DNA from: JAIYDQ01 sp034408855
GTDB taxonomy: Bacteria; Planctomycetota; Planctomycetia; Pirellulales; Pirellulaceae
Assembly: GCA_034408855.1 (NCBI GenBank)
Contig: JAWXCK010000034.1
Span: 1 to 64,000 of the forward strand
Direction of reading: 5' to 3'
DNA length: 64,000 nt
Of this stretch, positions 8,924 through 18,077 are shown one piece after another. Under the pieces are notes generated by a model, which made no database searches, was not told the DNA's origin, and was given only the letters and a program-made list of their open reading frames with translations. Numbering within the stretch: the first letter of the stretch is position 1; the number at the start of each line of letters is the position of its first letter. Position numbers and translations under genes: made by a program.

Positions 8924-10600
8924 ATGGCGTATTTGAATGCCCTGACGGGTACTGCTCTGGGCAAGCGGTATGAACTGGATCGAATTGAAACCATTATGGG
9001 GCGACACCCCGAATGCCACGTTGTTTTAGACAGTGGGGCAGTTTCGCGGCAGCATGCGAAAATCGTTCGCGATGGCGATCGCTACATGCTTGAAGATCTC
9101 AAAAGTCGCAACGGGACATTTGTCAACGGTCGATTGATCGGTGAACCGACGGCAATGCAGGATGGCGATGTCCTTCGCATATGCGAACTCGAGTTGTCTT
9201 TTCACTCGGATCTCGAGCCGTCGAATTTTTCGGAGGCCGATCGCGATGGCTCCAGCATGGGCGTTCTGATCTACGACGATGAGAACGAATCGCCAAGCCA
9301 TTCGGTTACGGCCAAAATCGAAGTCCGCAGCGGAGTTTACGGCTCGACTGTCGGTGCAACATCCGAGGTCAAACTTGCCGCCATGGTCGAAATCATGCAA
9401 GCGTTAGGCAAGGCGTTATCGATGGACGAAGTATTGCCCAAAGTCTTGGATAGCTTGTTTCGGATTTTCATCCAAGCCGATCGTGGATTCATCATTCTCA
9501 ATGATGCCGAGGGCAACCTTCATCCTCGATGGGTTAAAACTCGCCGCCCCGATCAAGAAGAGATGGTCCGCGTGTCGAGGACGGTTCTCAAGCAAGTCAT
9601 GGAAAAGAAAGAAGCAATTATCTCGCTCGATGCGGGAAGCGACGAGCGATTTCAGATGAGCCAGAGCGTTTCCGACTTTCGCATTCGCTCGATGATCGTA
9701 GCACCGCTACTCAATACCGAAGGCGAAGCGTTGGGGGCGATCCAGATTGATACGATCCAGCATAAAGGTCGTTTCGAACCTCGCGACCTCGAAGTCTTAG
9801 CCGCCGTAGCCAATCAAGCTGGTATTGCGATCGAGAATGCTCAACTTCACGAGCAGATGATCCAGCAGCGTTTGGTCGAACAAGATTTGGAGTTAGCGCG
9901 ACAAGTTCAACAAGCATTCCTGCCAAAAGTAACTCCTGATACGAAAGCCTATTCGTTCTTCCAATACTACAATCCAGCCAACGAAATAGGTGGCGACTAC
10001 TTCGACTATATCCCGCTCGAAAATGATCGCATCGCTGTCGTGGTCGCGGATGTCGTTGGTCACGGTGTTGCGGCCGCCATGTTTATGGCAAAACTATCGG
10101 CAGAAACTCGCTATGCGTTTGCTTCCGAAAATAACCCGGCTGTCGCGCTGGGCTTGCTGAACCAACGATTGACGGCGCTCGGTGTCGAGCGTTTCGTGAC
10201 GATGCTCGTCATTATCTTGGAGACGACCACCCGCAACGCGACGATCGTGAATGCTGGTCACATGGCTCCTATTTTACGTGCAAAGAATGGTTCGATCAGC
10301 GAGCCTGGAGCAGACGTAAGCGGACCGCCGCTGGGAATCATCGATGATCTCGTCTACGAATCGTTCGACCTCGAATTAGATCAAGGCGACACGTTGATGC
10401 TCTATACCGATGGAATTTTTGAAGCTCCAAACGCTAAGGGAGATCAGTTCTCGATCGCTCGACTTCGAACATTGCTCGGTCAAACGACGAATTCGGTCGA
10501 GAAAACTGGGAAAAGTATCGTCGATGCGGTTGAAAAACATATCAAAGGGTGTCTGCAAGAAGACGATATGTGCCTTGTTGTATTTAATCGCCAGGGTTAA
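8924..10600 (+). CDS. FHA-GAF-PP2C (RsbU-type) serine phosphatase
   Basis: A 558-residue cytoplasmic signalling protein with three domains. Residues 1-100 are an FHA phosphothreonine-reading domain (GRHPEC, SRQHAKI, SRNGTFVNG). Residues about 165-305 are a GAF domain, followed by a linker helix (QDLELARQVQQAFLP). Residues about 345-558 are a SpoIIE/RsbU-type PP2C phosphatase with GGDYFDYI, VADVVGHGVAAA and LYTDGIFEA, supplying the metal-binding acidic residues. Such proteins usually dephosphorylate an anti-sigma-factor antagonist and so switch a stress sigma factor. No anti-sigma or STAS gene is adjacent, so the partner is unknown. The FHA domain suggests input from a Ser/Thr kinase. Confidence 0.92.
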   Translation: MAYLNALTGTALGKRYELDRIETIMGRHPECHVVLDSGAVSRQHAKIVRDGDRYMLEDLKSRNGTFVNGRLIGEPTAMQDGDVLRICELELSFHSDLEPSNFSEADRDGSSMGVLIYDDENESPSHSVTAKIEVRSGVYGSTVGATSEVKLAAMVEIMQALGKALSMDEVLPKVLDSLFRIFIQADRGFIILNDAEGNLHPRWVKTRRPDQEEMVRVSRTVLKQVMEKKEAIISLDAGSDERFQMSQSVSDFRIRSMIVAPLLNTEGEALGAIQIDTIQHKGRFEPRDLEVLAAVANQAGIAIENAQLHEQMIQQRLVEQDLELARQVQQAFLPKVTPDTKAYSFFQYYNPANEIGGDYFDYIPLENDRIAVVVADVVGHGVAAAMFMAKLSAETRYAFASENNPAVALGLLNQRLTALGVERFVTMLVIILETTTRNATIVNAGHMAPILRAKNGSISEPGADVSGPPLGIIDDLVYESFDLELDQGDTLMLYTDGIFEAPNAKGDQFSIARLRTLLGQTTNSVEKTGKSIVDAVEKHIKGCLQEDDMCLVVFNRQG

Positions 10601-10625
10601 AGCTCGCTTCATTCATTGTGAGCCT

Positions 10626-11552
10626 CTACGTCACTAACCCTTTGGTGACTTGCATAAAGACATCTTCGAGGTTCGGGTCTTTGTCGTTGAACGATCGAAT
10701 CTTGACATCGGATTTCATCAGTCGTTCGAGAATGTCCGATAGCCCTACGTCGTCGGTCTCAAGTTCGACAGTGACTCGGTTTTCGTTGATATCGATGCTG
10801 CGCAAAGCCGGAGAACTTCGCAAAATGGAAACGCCTTTGTCTTGGTTTTCCACGAAACGGATTTCGACGATGCGATTCCTTCGAATTTGGCGATAGACCG
10901 AATCGATGGTCCCATGCATCAAGAGTTGACCGCGCTCGATAACGCCGATCGAGGTACAGCAATCGGCGAGTTCCGAAAGGATGTGACTGCTGATCAAGAT
11001 CGTCTTCCCCATGCGCCGGAGTTCGCGAAGCAACGCCTTCACTTCGATTCGAGCTCGAGGGTCAAGTCCGCTCGTCGGCTCGTCGAGGATTAAAACCGGC
11101 GGATCATGAACCAACGTTTTCGCCAGGCATAGACGCTGCTTCATGCCTCGCGAAAGTCCGTTAACATAGTCGTCTCGTTTGTGGGATAAGTCGAGCAATT
11201 CAAGGACGTCTCCTATTACTGCTTTGCGTTGCGATCGTCCAATCCGATACGCTACGGCAAAAAAATCGAGGAACTCCCAGACTTTCATCCCGTCGTAAAC
11301 GCCAAAATCGTCTGGCATGTATCCGATGCTGCGTCGGACATCCATCGGCTGTCGATTGACGCTGAAGCCGTTGACTAAACCGTCGCCTCGAGATGCTTTC
11401 AGTAACGTCGCAAGAAAGCGAATCGACGTGCTTTTCCCGGCTCCATTGGGGCCAATGAAACCAAACATCTCACCGGCCCCGATTTTTAGCGAAAGCGTTC
11501 CGACGGCTGTGAACTCGCCATAGTCCTTTCCAAATCCATCGAGTTCAATCAT
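10626..11552 (-). CDS. ABC transporter ATP-binding protein (CcmA/NatA type)
   Basis: A 308-residue ATPase of an ABC-2 exporter. Walker A is GPNGAGKS (residues 34-41), the signature is LSRGMKQR, and Walker B is VLILDEPTSGLD. The C-terminal ~80 residues form the extra domain seen in exporters of this class. No permease gene is next to it: one neighbour is the convergent phosphatase gene, the other is ligA on the same strand, 107 bases upstream. The partner permease must lie elsewhere, or the protein may serve one of the other ABC-2 permeases in the genome. Confidence 0.85.
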   Translation of the reverse strand: MIELDGFGKDYGEFTAVGTLSLKIGAGEMFGFIGPNGAGKSTSIRFLATLLKASRGDGLVNGFSVNRQPMDVRRSIGYMPDDFGVYDGMKVWEFLDFFAVAYRIGRSQRKAVIGDVLELLDLSHKRDDYVNGLSRGMKQRLCLAKTLVHDPPVLILDEPTSGLDPRARIEVKALLRELRRMGKTILISSHILSELADCCTSIGVIERGQLLMHGTIDSVYRQIRRNRIVEIRFVENQDKGVSILRSSPALRSIDINENRVTVELETDDVGLSDILERLMKSDVKIRSFNDKDPNLEDVFMQVTKGLVT

Positions 11553-11659
11553 CGTTTTCGATTTTCAAAAAAGTGCGAGGTTTGGACGTGCTAAAAAGTT
11601 CGTTTCTACCCATTCGTCCACTTTAGACTTCCCGTATATTCTTTGTATCTCTCGGTTGA

Positions 11660-13669
11660 CTACGAGCGATGCTCGATCATTTTCTGGAATTCGTCTTCGT
11701 TCAATATACCAACACCGAGCGATCGAGCTTTTTCAAGTTTGCTACCAGCCTCCTCGCCCGCTAAAACAAAGCTGGTTTTTTTGGAGACGCTGGCAGAAGT
11801 TTTACCGCCGTGCGACTCGATGATAGCATGAATGTCTTCGCGAGGTTGACTGAGCGTCCCGGTCACGACAAAGGTAAGACCACTTAAAAGCTGGCTAGCG
11901 GACTGCGAAGGGGTATCGATCGCTTCAAGTTTTACGCCGGCTGCTCTAAGTTGCGAAACAATCGCCTGGCCATCATCGCTTTGAAAAAATTCAAAGATGC
12001 TCTTGGCAATTGTTTCTCCGACTTCTTCTGTCTGAGCCAGCGATTCTTCCGAGGCGGCCAGCAAAGCGTCGATACTGCGATATTTCTTGGCTAAGGTCGC
12101 AGCCGTTCGTTCACCAACATGGCGAATCGATATCCCGTTGAGAACGCGTGCCAAGCCCTGATCTCGGCTGCTCTTGATGGCCTCGACAAGCTTCGTCGCT
12201 GACGGAGTGCCCATCCGTTCCAGCGACGTGAGCTGATCGATTTGAAGGGCATAGAGGTCGGCAAAATTCTCGACCAGCCGAAGATTGACGAGTTGATCGA
12301 TGATCTTTTCGCCCAAGCCTTCGATGTACATGCAATCGCGGCTGGCGAAGTAACGAAGTCGTTGCTTCCATTGTTCAATACATCGATTCGACGGACAGCG
12401 AATGTATACGCCGCCTTCGTCGCGCACTAAAGGTGTCTCGCAAGCTGGGCAAGTAGTTGGAAATTGATACTCGATCGTCTCTGCCTCGCGCCGATGTTTT
12501 TCAACTCGAACAATATGCGGGATGATTTTTCCGGCCTTTTCGACGACGACCCAGTCACCGATTCGAATATCTTTGCGGCGTATTTCTTCCAGATTGTGTA
12601 GTGAACAGCGGCTGACAGTCGTTCCCGCCAACTCGACGGGTTCTAGTTCAGCGACCGGCGTCACCGTCCCCGTCTTTCCTACTTGATGCGTAATGTTGAG
12701 CAATCGCGTTTCCGCTTCATACTTTTCAATTTTGTAGGCGATCACCCAACGCGGTGACTTCGAGGTGGCACCAAGTGTTTGTCGCTGCTTGAATGAGTTG
12801 ACTTTGATGACGATTCCATCGACCTCGAAATCCAGCTCATGAAAGCTCTCGATCCATTGCGAGCAGTGACGAACGATTTCATCGATCGATTCACTCACGA
12901 AGACATTGGGCGTAACAGGAATCCCCAAGCCCTTTATCTGTTCGAGAAACGTTCGATGATCAGTCGGTTCAAAGCCTTCGCAATACCCGATCCCGTGGGC
13001 AAAAAACCGGAGTCTGCGCTGATCGCAAAGTCGTGAATCGAGAAGTCGAATGGTTCCGGCTGTGACGTTACGCGTGTTCTTAAAAGCAGGCTCGCCATTG
13101 GCGACACGCGATTCGTTCAGTTTTACTAAATCGTCGTTGGTCATATAGACCTCGCCGCGAATTTCGAGAGTCTTGGGTGGTCGATCGGTCATCAATCGGC
13201 CCGGAAGACTTCGGACCGTACGAATGTTATGCGTGATGTCGTCGCCGACTTCTCCGTCGCCTCGAGTTAGCGCACCCGTCAAGACACCGTCTTCGTAGAT
13301 AATCGAAGCCGCAACGCCATCGATCTTCAATTCAGCGACCCATTCGATCGGCTGGCCGGCTAGGAGTTTTTGAGTCCGCTGCGCATAATCGCGAAGCTCG
13401 GCTTCGCTGTAGGTGTTATCGATCGACATCATCGGCAGTCGATGTGCGACCTGCGTTAGCTCGCTGATGGGGGCATCACCGAGTCGACGTGTCGGGCTAT
13501 CGGCAGAGGCGAACTCGGGATGAGCTTCTTCGAGCGACATCAATTGCTTGAGCAAGTGATCGTATTCCAAGTCGCTGATCTTTGGTTCGGCGAGCACGTA
13601 ATAGTTGTGATCGTGCTGTCGAATCTGCTGACGCAGGTTTTTGATTTCTTCTTCCGCCCTTGAACTCAC
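11660..13669 (-). CDS. ligA: NAD-dependent DNA ligase LigA
   Basis: The enzyme seals nicks in DNA during replication and repair using NAD+. From the GTG at 13669 the protein has 669 residues, the family length, and the adenylated lysine in KIDG falls at residue 115, as in Escherichia coli. The order is: domain Ia and adenylation domain; OB fold (about 310-390); a four-Cys zinc finger (CPAC ... CPSNRC); helix-hairpin-helix repeats (about 430-570); and a C-terminal BRCT domain (LSGLTFVVTGTL onward). A longer frame from a GTG at 13705 exists, but the 13669 start has an ideal ribosome binding site. It is followed on the same strand by the ABC ATPase gene. Confidence 0.97.
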   Translation of the reverse strand: MSSRAEEEIKNLRQQIRQHDHNYYVLAEPKISDLEYDHLLKQLMSLEEAHPEFASADSPTRRLGDAPISELTQVAHRLPMMSIDNTYSEAELRDYAQRTQKLLAGQPIEWVAELKIDGVAASIIYEDGVLTGALTRGDGEVGDDITHNIRTVRSLPGRLMTDRPPKTLEIRGEVYMTNDDLVKLNESRVANGEPAFKNTRNVTAGTIRLLDSRLCDQRRLRFFAHGIGYCEGFEPTDHRTFLEQIKGLGIPVTPNVFVSESIDEIVRHCSQWIESFHELDFEVDGIVIKVNSFKQRQTLGATSKSPRWVIAYKIEKYEAETRLLNITHQVGKTGTVTPVAELEPVELAGTTVSRCSLHNLEEIRRKDIRIGDWVVVEKAGKIIPHIVRVEKHRREAETIEYQFPTTCPACETPLVRDEGGVYIRCPSNRCIEQWKQRLRYFASRDCMYIEGLGEKIIDQLVNLRLVENFADLYALQIDQLTSLERMGTPSATKLVEAIKSSRDQGLARVLNGISIRHVGERTAATLAKKYRSIDALLAASEESLAQTEEVGETIAKSIFEFFQSDDGQAIVSQLRAAGVKLEAIDTPSQSASQLLSGLTFVVTGTLSQPREDIHAIIESHGGKTSASVSKKTSFVLAGEEAGSKLEKARSLGVGILNEDEFQKMIEHRS

Positions 13670-13676
13670 GAACAGG

Positions 13677-13680
13677 CTCC
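13677..13680 (-). promoter_or_regulatory. Ribosome binding site fixing the ligA GTG start
   Basis: On the minus strand GGAG lies seven bases before the GTG at 13669. This favours the 669-residue product over a 12-residue longer one from the upstream GTG at 13705, for which I see no comparable site. Confidence 0.65.
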
Positions 13681-13775
13681 ACTTCGAAATCGTCGTACAA
13701 GCCACGCGGCTATGCTTCTATCTAGGATAGAGTACAGGGCCTGCCTGATAAAGATGTGAGCAGCACGGTCGAAAT

Positions 13776-14960
13776 CTAGTAGATAGGTGGGTGTTCGGTG
13801 AGCAGGACGTGGACTTGATATTTTTTCCCGTCCCGAAGAATGACGACTGGAATCGATTTTCCAATAACAGTTAGCCCTACGGTTTGTACAAGGTGACCGT
13901 CGTTATCGATCGACCGACCATCAAACTCGAGAATCACGTCGCCCATTCGAAGACCGGCGAGATCGGCTGGCGACTTTGGCTTAACAGCCTTGACCATTGC
14001 GCCCCGCATCTGGATCAAGCCAACCTGTTGGGACTTTGACGAATCAAATTGATTGTCCATCACGACACCCAAGTATCCGCGTTGAAGCTGACCGCGAGTG
14101 ACCAATTGATTGGCAACTTCTATCGCTAGATTGACAGGGATCGAAAAGCCGATCCCTTCATTGCCGCCGGAGTTACTTGCAATGGCCGTATTGATTCCAA
14201 TCACTTCGCCTCGCCAGTTCAAGAGCGGACCGCCACTGTTGCCAGGATTGATGGCGGCGTCGGTTTGGAAAAAATCTTGGATATCGATCGCTCGAGCTCC
14301 CAATTCCAAATTCCGTCGTCCCTTTGCGCTGATGATTCCGTAGGTAACGCTGTGGCTAAGTCCAAACGGGCTACCGATGGCAAAGACGAAGTCACCGATT
14401 TCCACCGATGCGCTGTCGGCTATCCTCGCAGGATAAAGTCGTTTACCGCTGACTTGTAATACGGCGATATCGGTCGAGCTATCTGAGAGCACATTTTGAA
14501 CTTCAAGCCGCTGGCCGTCGTTCAATTCGACCTTGATCGCTGAATTTGCGGCACTGTGTATAACGTGTCGGTTTGTAATGACATAGGTCGCGCCGCGGAT
14601 GTCAACCAGAACACCGGCACCGGCTTCTTCGATCTTTTTCGGTTCCGACCGACTGGATGTTAAACTTGTCTCGCTTTTGGTTTCCTTGATCGCTTCAATG
14701 TGAACGATGGAAGGAGCAACGAGTTTAACGACACGTCTGAGGAGTGTTTGTTGGCGTTCGACGAGTGCTGCATCTTCAGCGATCTGAGCAAATTGGGCTT
14801 CACGAATATCGAGAATGGCGGCGTCGCTAGGAATTGTCACCGCTTGCGATGATCGGTACGGTGCGGCTGGCGCCTGCGCTTTCGCCGTCGAGCTAGAGAA
14901 AGCGAGGAGAAGACATACTGCTCCTTGAATCGATCTAGCTGAATACGGGCTACAAAGCAT
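13776..14960 (-). CDS. Periplasmic HtrA/DegP-like trypsin-type serine protease with one PDZ domain
   Basis: A 394-residue protein with a signal peptide (cut probably after AKA near residue 29). The catalytic triad is visible: His in ITNRHVIHSA, Asp in STDIAVLQV, and Ser in NPGNSGGPL. One PDZ domain follows (about 300-390; GYLGVV, then SPADLAGLRMGDVILEFDG). The family degrades or holds misfolded envelope proteins. Most DegP proteins have two PDZ domains; a single one is typical of the DegS/HtrA2-like layout, but there is no membrane anchor besides the signal peptide. It is monocistronic as far as can be seen. Confidence 0.9.
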   Translation of the reverse strand: MLCSPYSARSIQGAVCLLLAFSSSTAKAQAPAAPYRSSQAVTIPSDAAILDIREAQFAQIAEDAALVERQQTLLRRVVKLVAPSIVHIEAIKETKSETSLTSSRSEPKKIEEAGAGVLVDIRGATYVITNRHVIHSAANSAIKVELNDGQRLEVQNVLSDSSTDIAVLQVSGKRLYPARIADSASVEIGDFVFAIGSPFGLSHSVTYGIISAKGRRNLELGARAIDIQDFFQTDAAINPGNSGGPLLNWRGEVIGINTAIASNSGGNEGIGFSIPVNLAIEVANQLVTRGQLQRGYLGVVMDNQFDSSKSQQVGLIQMRGAMVKAVKPKSPADLAGLRMGDVILEFDGRSIDNDGHLVQTVGLTVIGKSIPVVILRDGKKYQVHVLLTEHPPIY

Positions 14961-15432
14961 GAATAAATTCCATAACCTAAAAAACGAAAGTTCAAGCGCG
15001 TGCGATTTCGCCCACGTCGCAATGCAAGCTATCGGGATCGCCTACTCAAAAATTAAGATTGTGTCGTAGATCTGCACCTAACTGGCCCATTTCGACGCAC
15101 AGTCCTCGTTTCGTAACGAATGGCCGGTTTCGAAAAAAATCGTTAAAGAAATGCAGGCATTAAAGATTATCGATTGATCGCGAAATACGACGGTGGGATG
15201 CGTGAGCCCGAATATCGGACGGCCGAACGCAGAAAATGGCGGTTTGAAGTTGAAGTGTGGGATTTGGCAAGAGGTAACGGAGCCACCTTCGAGTTTTTTC
15301 GAGAAATCGTCCAAGTTGTCATTTTGCAAGCTTGGAGAAACGAGTAGACTGTGGCCCACTAGTGGTTGTTCAGCGTGAAGTCGTCTACTCCTGGACTCCC
15401 TTTTACTCACATTCAACTGAAAGCATGGTCGC
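14961..15432. other. Long intergenic region between divergent protease and desaturase genes
   Basis: About 470 bases without a convincing gene. It should hold the promoters of both divergent genes. I see no clear palindrome, no coding frame with family-like features and no mobile-element end. Confidence 0.5.
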
Positions 15433-16443
15433 TTGGCATCTATTCACGACACCGTTTCAGAGGGTCAAGAAGCGTTCGCATCCTCTGCTTTACCTGATGG
15501 AACTCGGCTGGCGCCGCCTTCACAAGTCGATTTGACCAGAATTAATTGGTCTTACGCCGGGACCTTCCTTGCGTTGCACTTGTTAACGCTGTTGTGTTTC
15601 GTCCCTTGGTTTTTCAGTTGGATCGGTTTTATCGCGTTTTTTCTCGGAGTTGTCCTGTTTGGTCAGCTTGCCATTCCAATTGGCTACCATCGGCTTTTAA
15701 CGCATCGAAGTTTTCGAACGCCAAAATGGTTTGAGCGAACCTTAGCGACCTTAGCCATGTGTGCCGGGCAAGAAACGCCAGCACGCTGGGTAGCCTGGCA
15801 TCGAATTCATCACCAACATTCGGACCATCAGGAAGATCCGCATACGCCCTTGGTCAGTTTCTTTTGGGCTCACATGAATTGGCTGGTTCACGAAAGTAAT
15901 GGGCAGGGGCGTACATTTGCTCGTTACGAGAAATATGCTCGCGACATCCTTCGAGATCCCTATTTCATGTGGATTGAAAAGATCCGATACGCCTCACCTA
16001 TTTTCTTTGTACTGCATGCCATCCTTTATTTGGCAGTCACGGCGTCGTTGTCCGTGGCATATTATGGATGGGGATCGTCAGCCCTTCAGTTGACTTCGAG
16101 CGTCTTTTTGTGGGGCGTTGTCGCGAGGACCGTTTGGGTTTGGCATATCACCTGGGCTGTGAACTCGCTAACGCATCTTTTCGGCTATCGAAATTTTGAT
16201 ACGCCAGATGGTAGCCGAAACAATTGGTTTGTAACGCTTTTGACATCTGGCGAAGGTTGGCATAACAATCATCATGCCGATCAAGCTAGCGCGACGGTGC
16301 AGATCAAATGGTGGGAAATCGATATCAATTTTTACATCATCAAGATGCTCGAGAAGATTGGGCTCGCTTCCCACATTATTCCGCCAAGGCATATTCGAGA
16401 AGCAGGACGTCGGAAACCGATTCCTGATGAGATTGCCGCATAG
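15433..16443 (+). CDS. Membrane fatty acid (acyl-CoA, delta-9 type) desaturase
   Basis: A 336-residue integral membrane di-iron enzyme that puts a double bond into a saturated acyl chain. The three histidine boxes are present: HRLLTH near residue 85, HRIHHQH near residue 122 and HNNHH near residue 279. Two paired hydrophobic blocks lie near residues 38-78 and 190-235, as expected for the SCD/OLE1-like family. The start is a TTG, and the first 35 residues are poorly conserved-looking, so the true start may be further in. The gene is convergent with the DEAD-box helicase, and a repeat cluster fills the 98 bases between them. Confidence 0.9.
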   Translation: MASIHDTVSEGQEAFASSALPDGTRLAPPSQVDLTRINWSYAGTFLALHLLTLLCFVPWFFSWIGFIAFFLGVVLFGQLAIPIGYHRLLTHRSFRTPKWFERTLATLAMCAGQETPARWVAWHRIHHQHSDHQEDPHTPLVSFFWAHMNWLVHESNGQGRTFARYEKYARDILRDPYFMWIEKIRYASPIFFVLHAILYLAVTASLSVAYYGWGSSALQLTSSVFLWGVVARTVWVWHITWAVNSLTHLFGYRNFDTPDGSRNNWFVTLLTSGEGWHNNHHADQASATVQIKWWEIDINFYIIKMLEKIGLASHIIPPRHIREAGRRKPIPDEIAA

Positions 16444-16450
16444 TGCGACG

Positions 16451-16543
16451 GTGGCGTAAGCTTCTAACTCGCGATTTTTAGCTCGCAAGCTAGAAGCTTA
16501 CGCCACTCGATTTTTAGCTCGCAAGCGGGAAGCTTACGCCACT
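16451..16543. repeat. Dispersed repeat cluster between convergent genes (AGAAGCTTACGCCAC family)
   Basis: Two direct 36-bp units (16473-16508 and 16509-16543) each end in GAAGCTTACGCCACT. An inverted copy, GTGGCGTAAGCTTCTA, lies at 16451-16466. The inverted and direct copies can pair over about 15 bp, so the cluster may act as a two-way terminator for the desaturase and helicase genes. Related copies occur at 23766-23819 and 58801-58820. Confidence 0.75.
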
Positions 16544-17900
16544 AGCGTTTTCCTAGTCGCGATCGGTCGCTGGTTTTTCGCCGCATCGGCGAAAGCTTGC
16601 GTTTTACCGGCTTTGCTTCTTCTGCGGGTTCTTGAGGAGCGGACTGCACATCGCTTGTCGAATTCGATCGCGGCCCATGGCTGCCGTTTGATTCGTTGTC
16701 GCTGGAATCAGGATCATTGCCAAACGAATCGCGAATCAACAACCGATTGATTCGGAGCTCGATATCGGTGAGCTGGTCGCCTTCGTCTCGGGTAACAAAA
16801 GAAAAGGCGATTCCATCGCGTCCCATGCGTCCTGTTCGCCCGACTCGGTGAACGTAATCATCGCAGTCTTGTGGGAGATCGTAGTTGATGATGTGCGAGA
16901 TCGTCGAGACATCGATGCCTCGACCGACAACATCGGTAGCAACAAGCAGTTGAATGTTGCCTGTTCGCAATCGCTGAAAGACACTGTCGCGCTGCGGTTG
17001 CGACATATTGCCATGAATCGTATCCAATCGAAACTGGCTCAAGACCGGATCGTGAGCAAAGGCTTGCTCTAGTTGCCGATGCAATTTGGCTGTCCCAAGT
17101 TTCGTTCGACAAAAAATGATCGCTTGTGGCGGATGTTCACGTTGTAGCAACTTGACAAGCAAATCGAACTTATTGACGCGGTCGACTAGGAAATAGCGCT
17201 GCTCGATCGTCTCGACCGACATTTCATTCTTGGAACAGTCGATATGTTCCGGTTTAAAAAGATAACGATTTGCGATCTCTAAAACATCGTTGGCTAATGT
17301 GGCACTCAATAAAAGCGTCTGGCGTTGCTCGGGGCAGCGGCGAAGTATTCGTTCGATATCGGGGCGAAACCCGATATCCAGCATCCGATCGGCTTCGTCG
17401 AGAACCACACACCATAAATTGCTCAGCTTGAGCGAGCCTTTTTGAAGATGGTCCAAGACGCGTCCTGGGGTTCCGATCGCTACCTGGGCCCCCGCTCGAA
17501 GAGCTTTGAGTTGCTTGTCCATGTGTTTACCGCCGGCAAGTTCGACACAGGACGTTGGGCAACCATCGGCCAGCTTGACGAACTCGCCATAAACCTGATG
17601 AGCCAACTCGCGGGTCGGAACCATCACCAGGGCCTGGGGATAGGGATTTTGCTTGAGTGGATCGAGCTGTTCGAGGATCGGAATAGCGAAAGCCGCCGTT
17701 TTTCCGGTTCCCGTTCGGGCTTGACCAACCACATCGAAGCCATCCAAGGCAAGTGGAATGAGGGCCGCTTGAATGGGACTTGGCTTATCAAACCCCATTT
17801 TGGTCAATGCTTTGAGCATGACTGGCGATAGATCGAGATCAGCAAAGCTTTCAACAGCCGGCTTTTCCGCTTCGACGCTTTCGTCAGGACCTCTTAGCAT
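16542..17900 (-). CDS. DEAD-box ATP-dependent RNA helicase
   Basis: A 452-residue helicase of the RhlE/CsdA-like group. It shows the Q motif (FADLDLSP ... PSPIQ), motif I ARTGTGKT (Lys67), PTRELAHQ, motif II DEADRMLD, SAT, IIFCRTK, TDVVGRGIDV and motif VI HRVGRTGRMG. The C-terminal 60 residues are Ser-rich and then Arg/Lys-rich (KRKLSPMRRK), a usual RNA-binding tail. It probably unwinds structured RNA in ribosome assembly or mRNA decay. The stop codon overlaps the repeat cluster by two bases. Confidence 0.93.
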   Translation of the reverse strand: MLRGPDESVEAEKPAVESFADLDLSPVMLKALTKMGFDKPSPIQAALIPLALDGFDVVGQARTGTGKTAAFAIPILEQLDPLKQNPYPQALVMVPTRELAHQVYGEFVKLADGCPTSCVELAGGKHMDKQLKALRAGAQVAIGTPGRVLDHLQKGSLKLSNLWCVVLDEADRMLDIGFRPDIERILRRCPEQRQTLLLSATLANDVLEIANRYLFKPEHIDCSKNEMSVETIEQRYFLVDRVNKFDLLVKLLQREHPPQAIIFCRTKLGTAKLHRQLEQAFAHDPVLSQFRLDTIHGNMSQPQRDSVFQRLRTGNIQLLVATDVVGRGIDVSTISHIINYDLPQDCDDYVHRVGRTGRMGRDGIAFSFVTRDEGDQLTDIELRINRLLIRDSFGNDPDSSDNESNGSHGPRSNSTSDVQSAPQEPAEEAKPVKRKLSPMRRKTSDRSRLGKR

Positions 17901-18077
17901 TACTATCCTCTTTCCTACACCATACGGTATCTTTGATAATACGTATGGTCAATCTTCGATGCGTCGCTTACCTCCTAGAAGAACCAAGAAAAATTGATTA
18001 TTGTGTTTTTCGCACGCTAGTTCGAGTCGAATCGCGACTTTGGCGGTGCGATCTGACGACTCGATGATATTTTTACG

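Noticed and set aside
13670..13705. Twelve-codon N-terminal extension of ligA from the GTG at 13705
   Set aside because: The GTG at 13669 has GGAG at ideal spacing and places the catalytic lysine at residue 115 and the total length at 669, both normal for the family.
15078..15416. A 112-codon minus-strand frame in the protease-desaturase gap
   Set aside because: It has no family-like features and no convincing ribosome binding site, and other frames in the gap are equally open.
16451..16543. Array of small RNA genes
   Set aside because: The repeat units recur in other intergenic positions and pair as stems at a convergent junction, which fits a dispersed palindromic repeat or terminator better.
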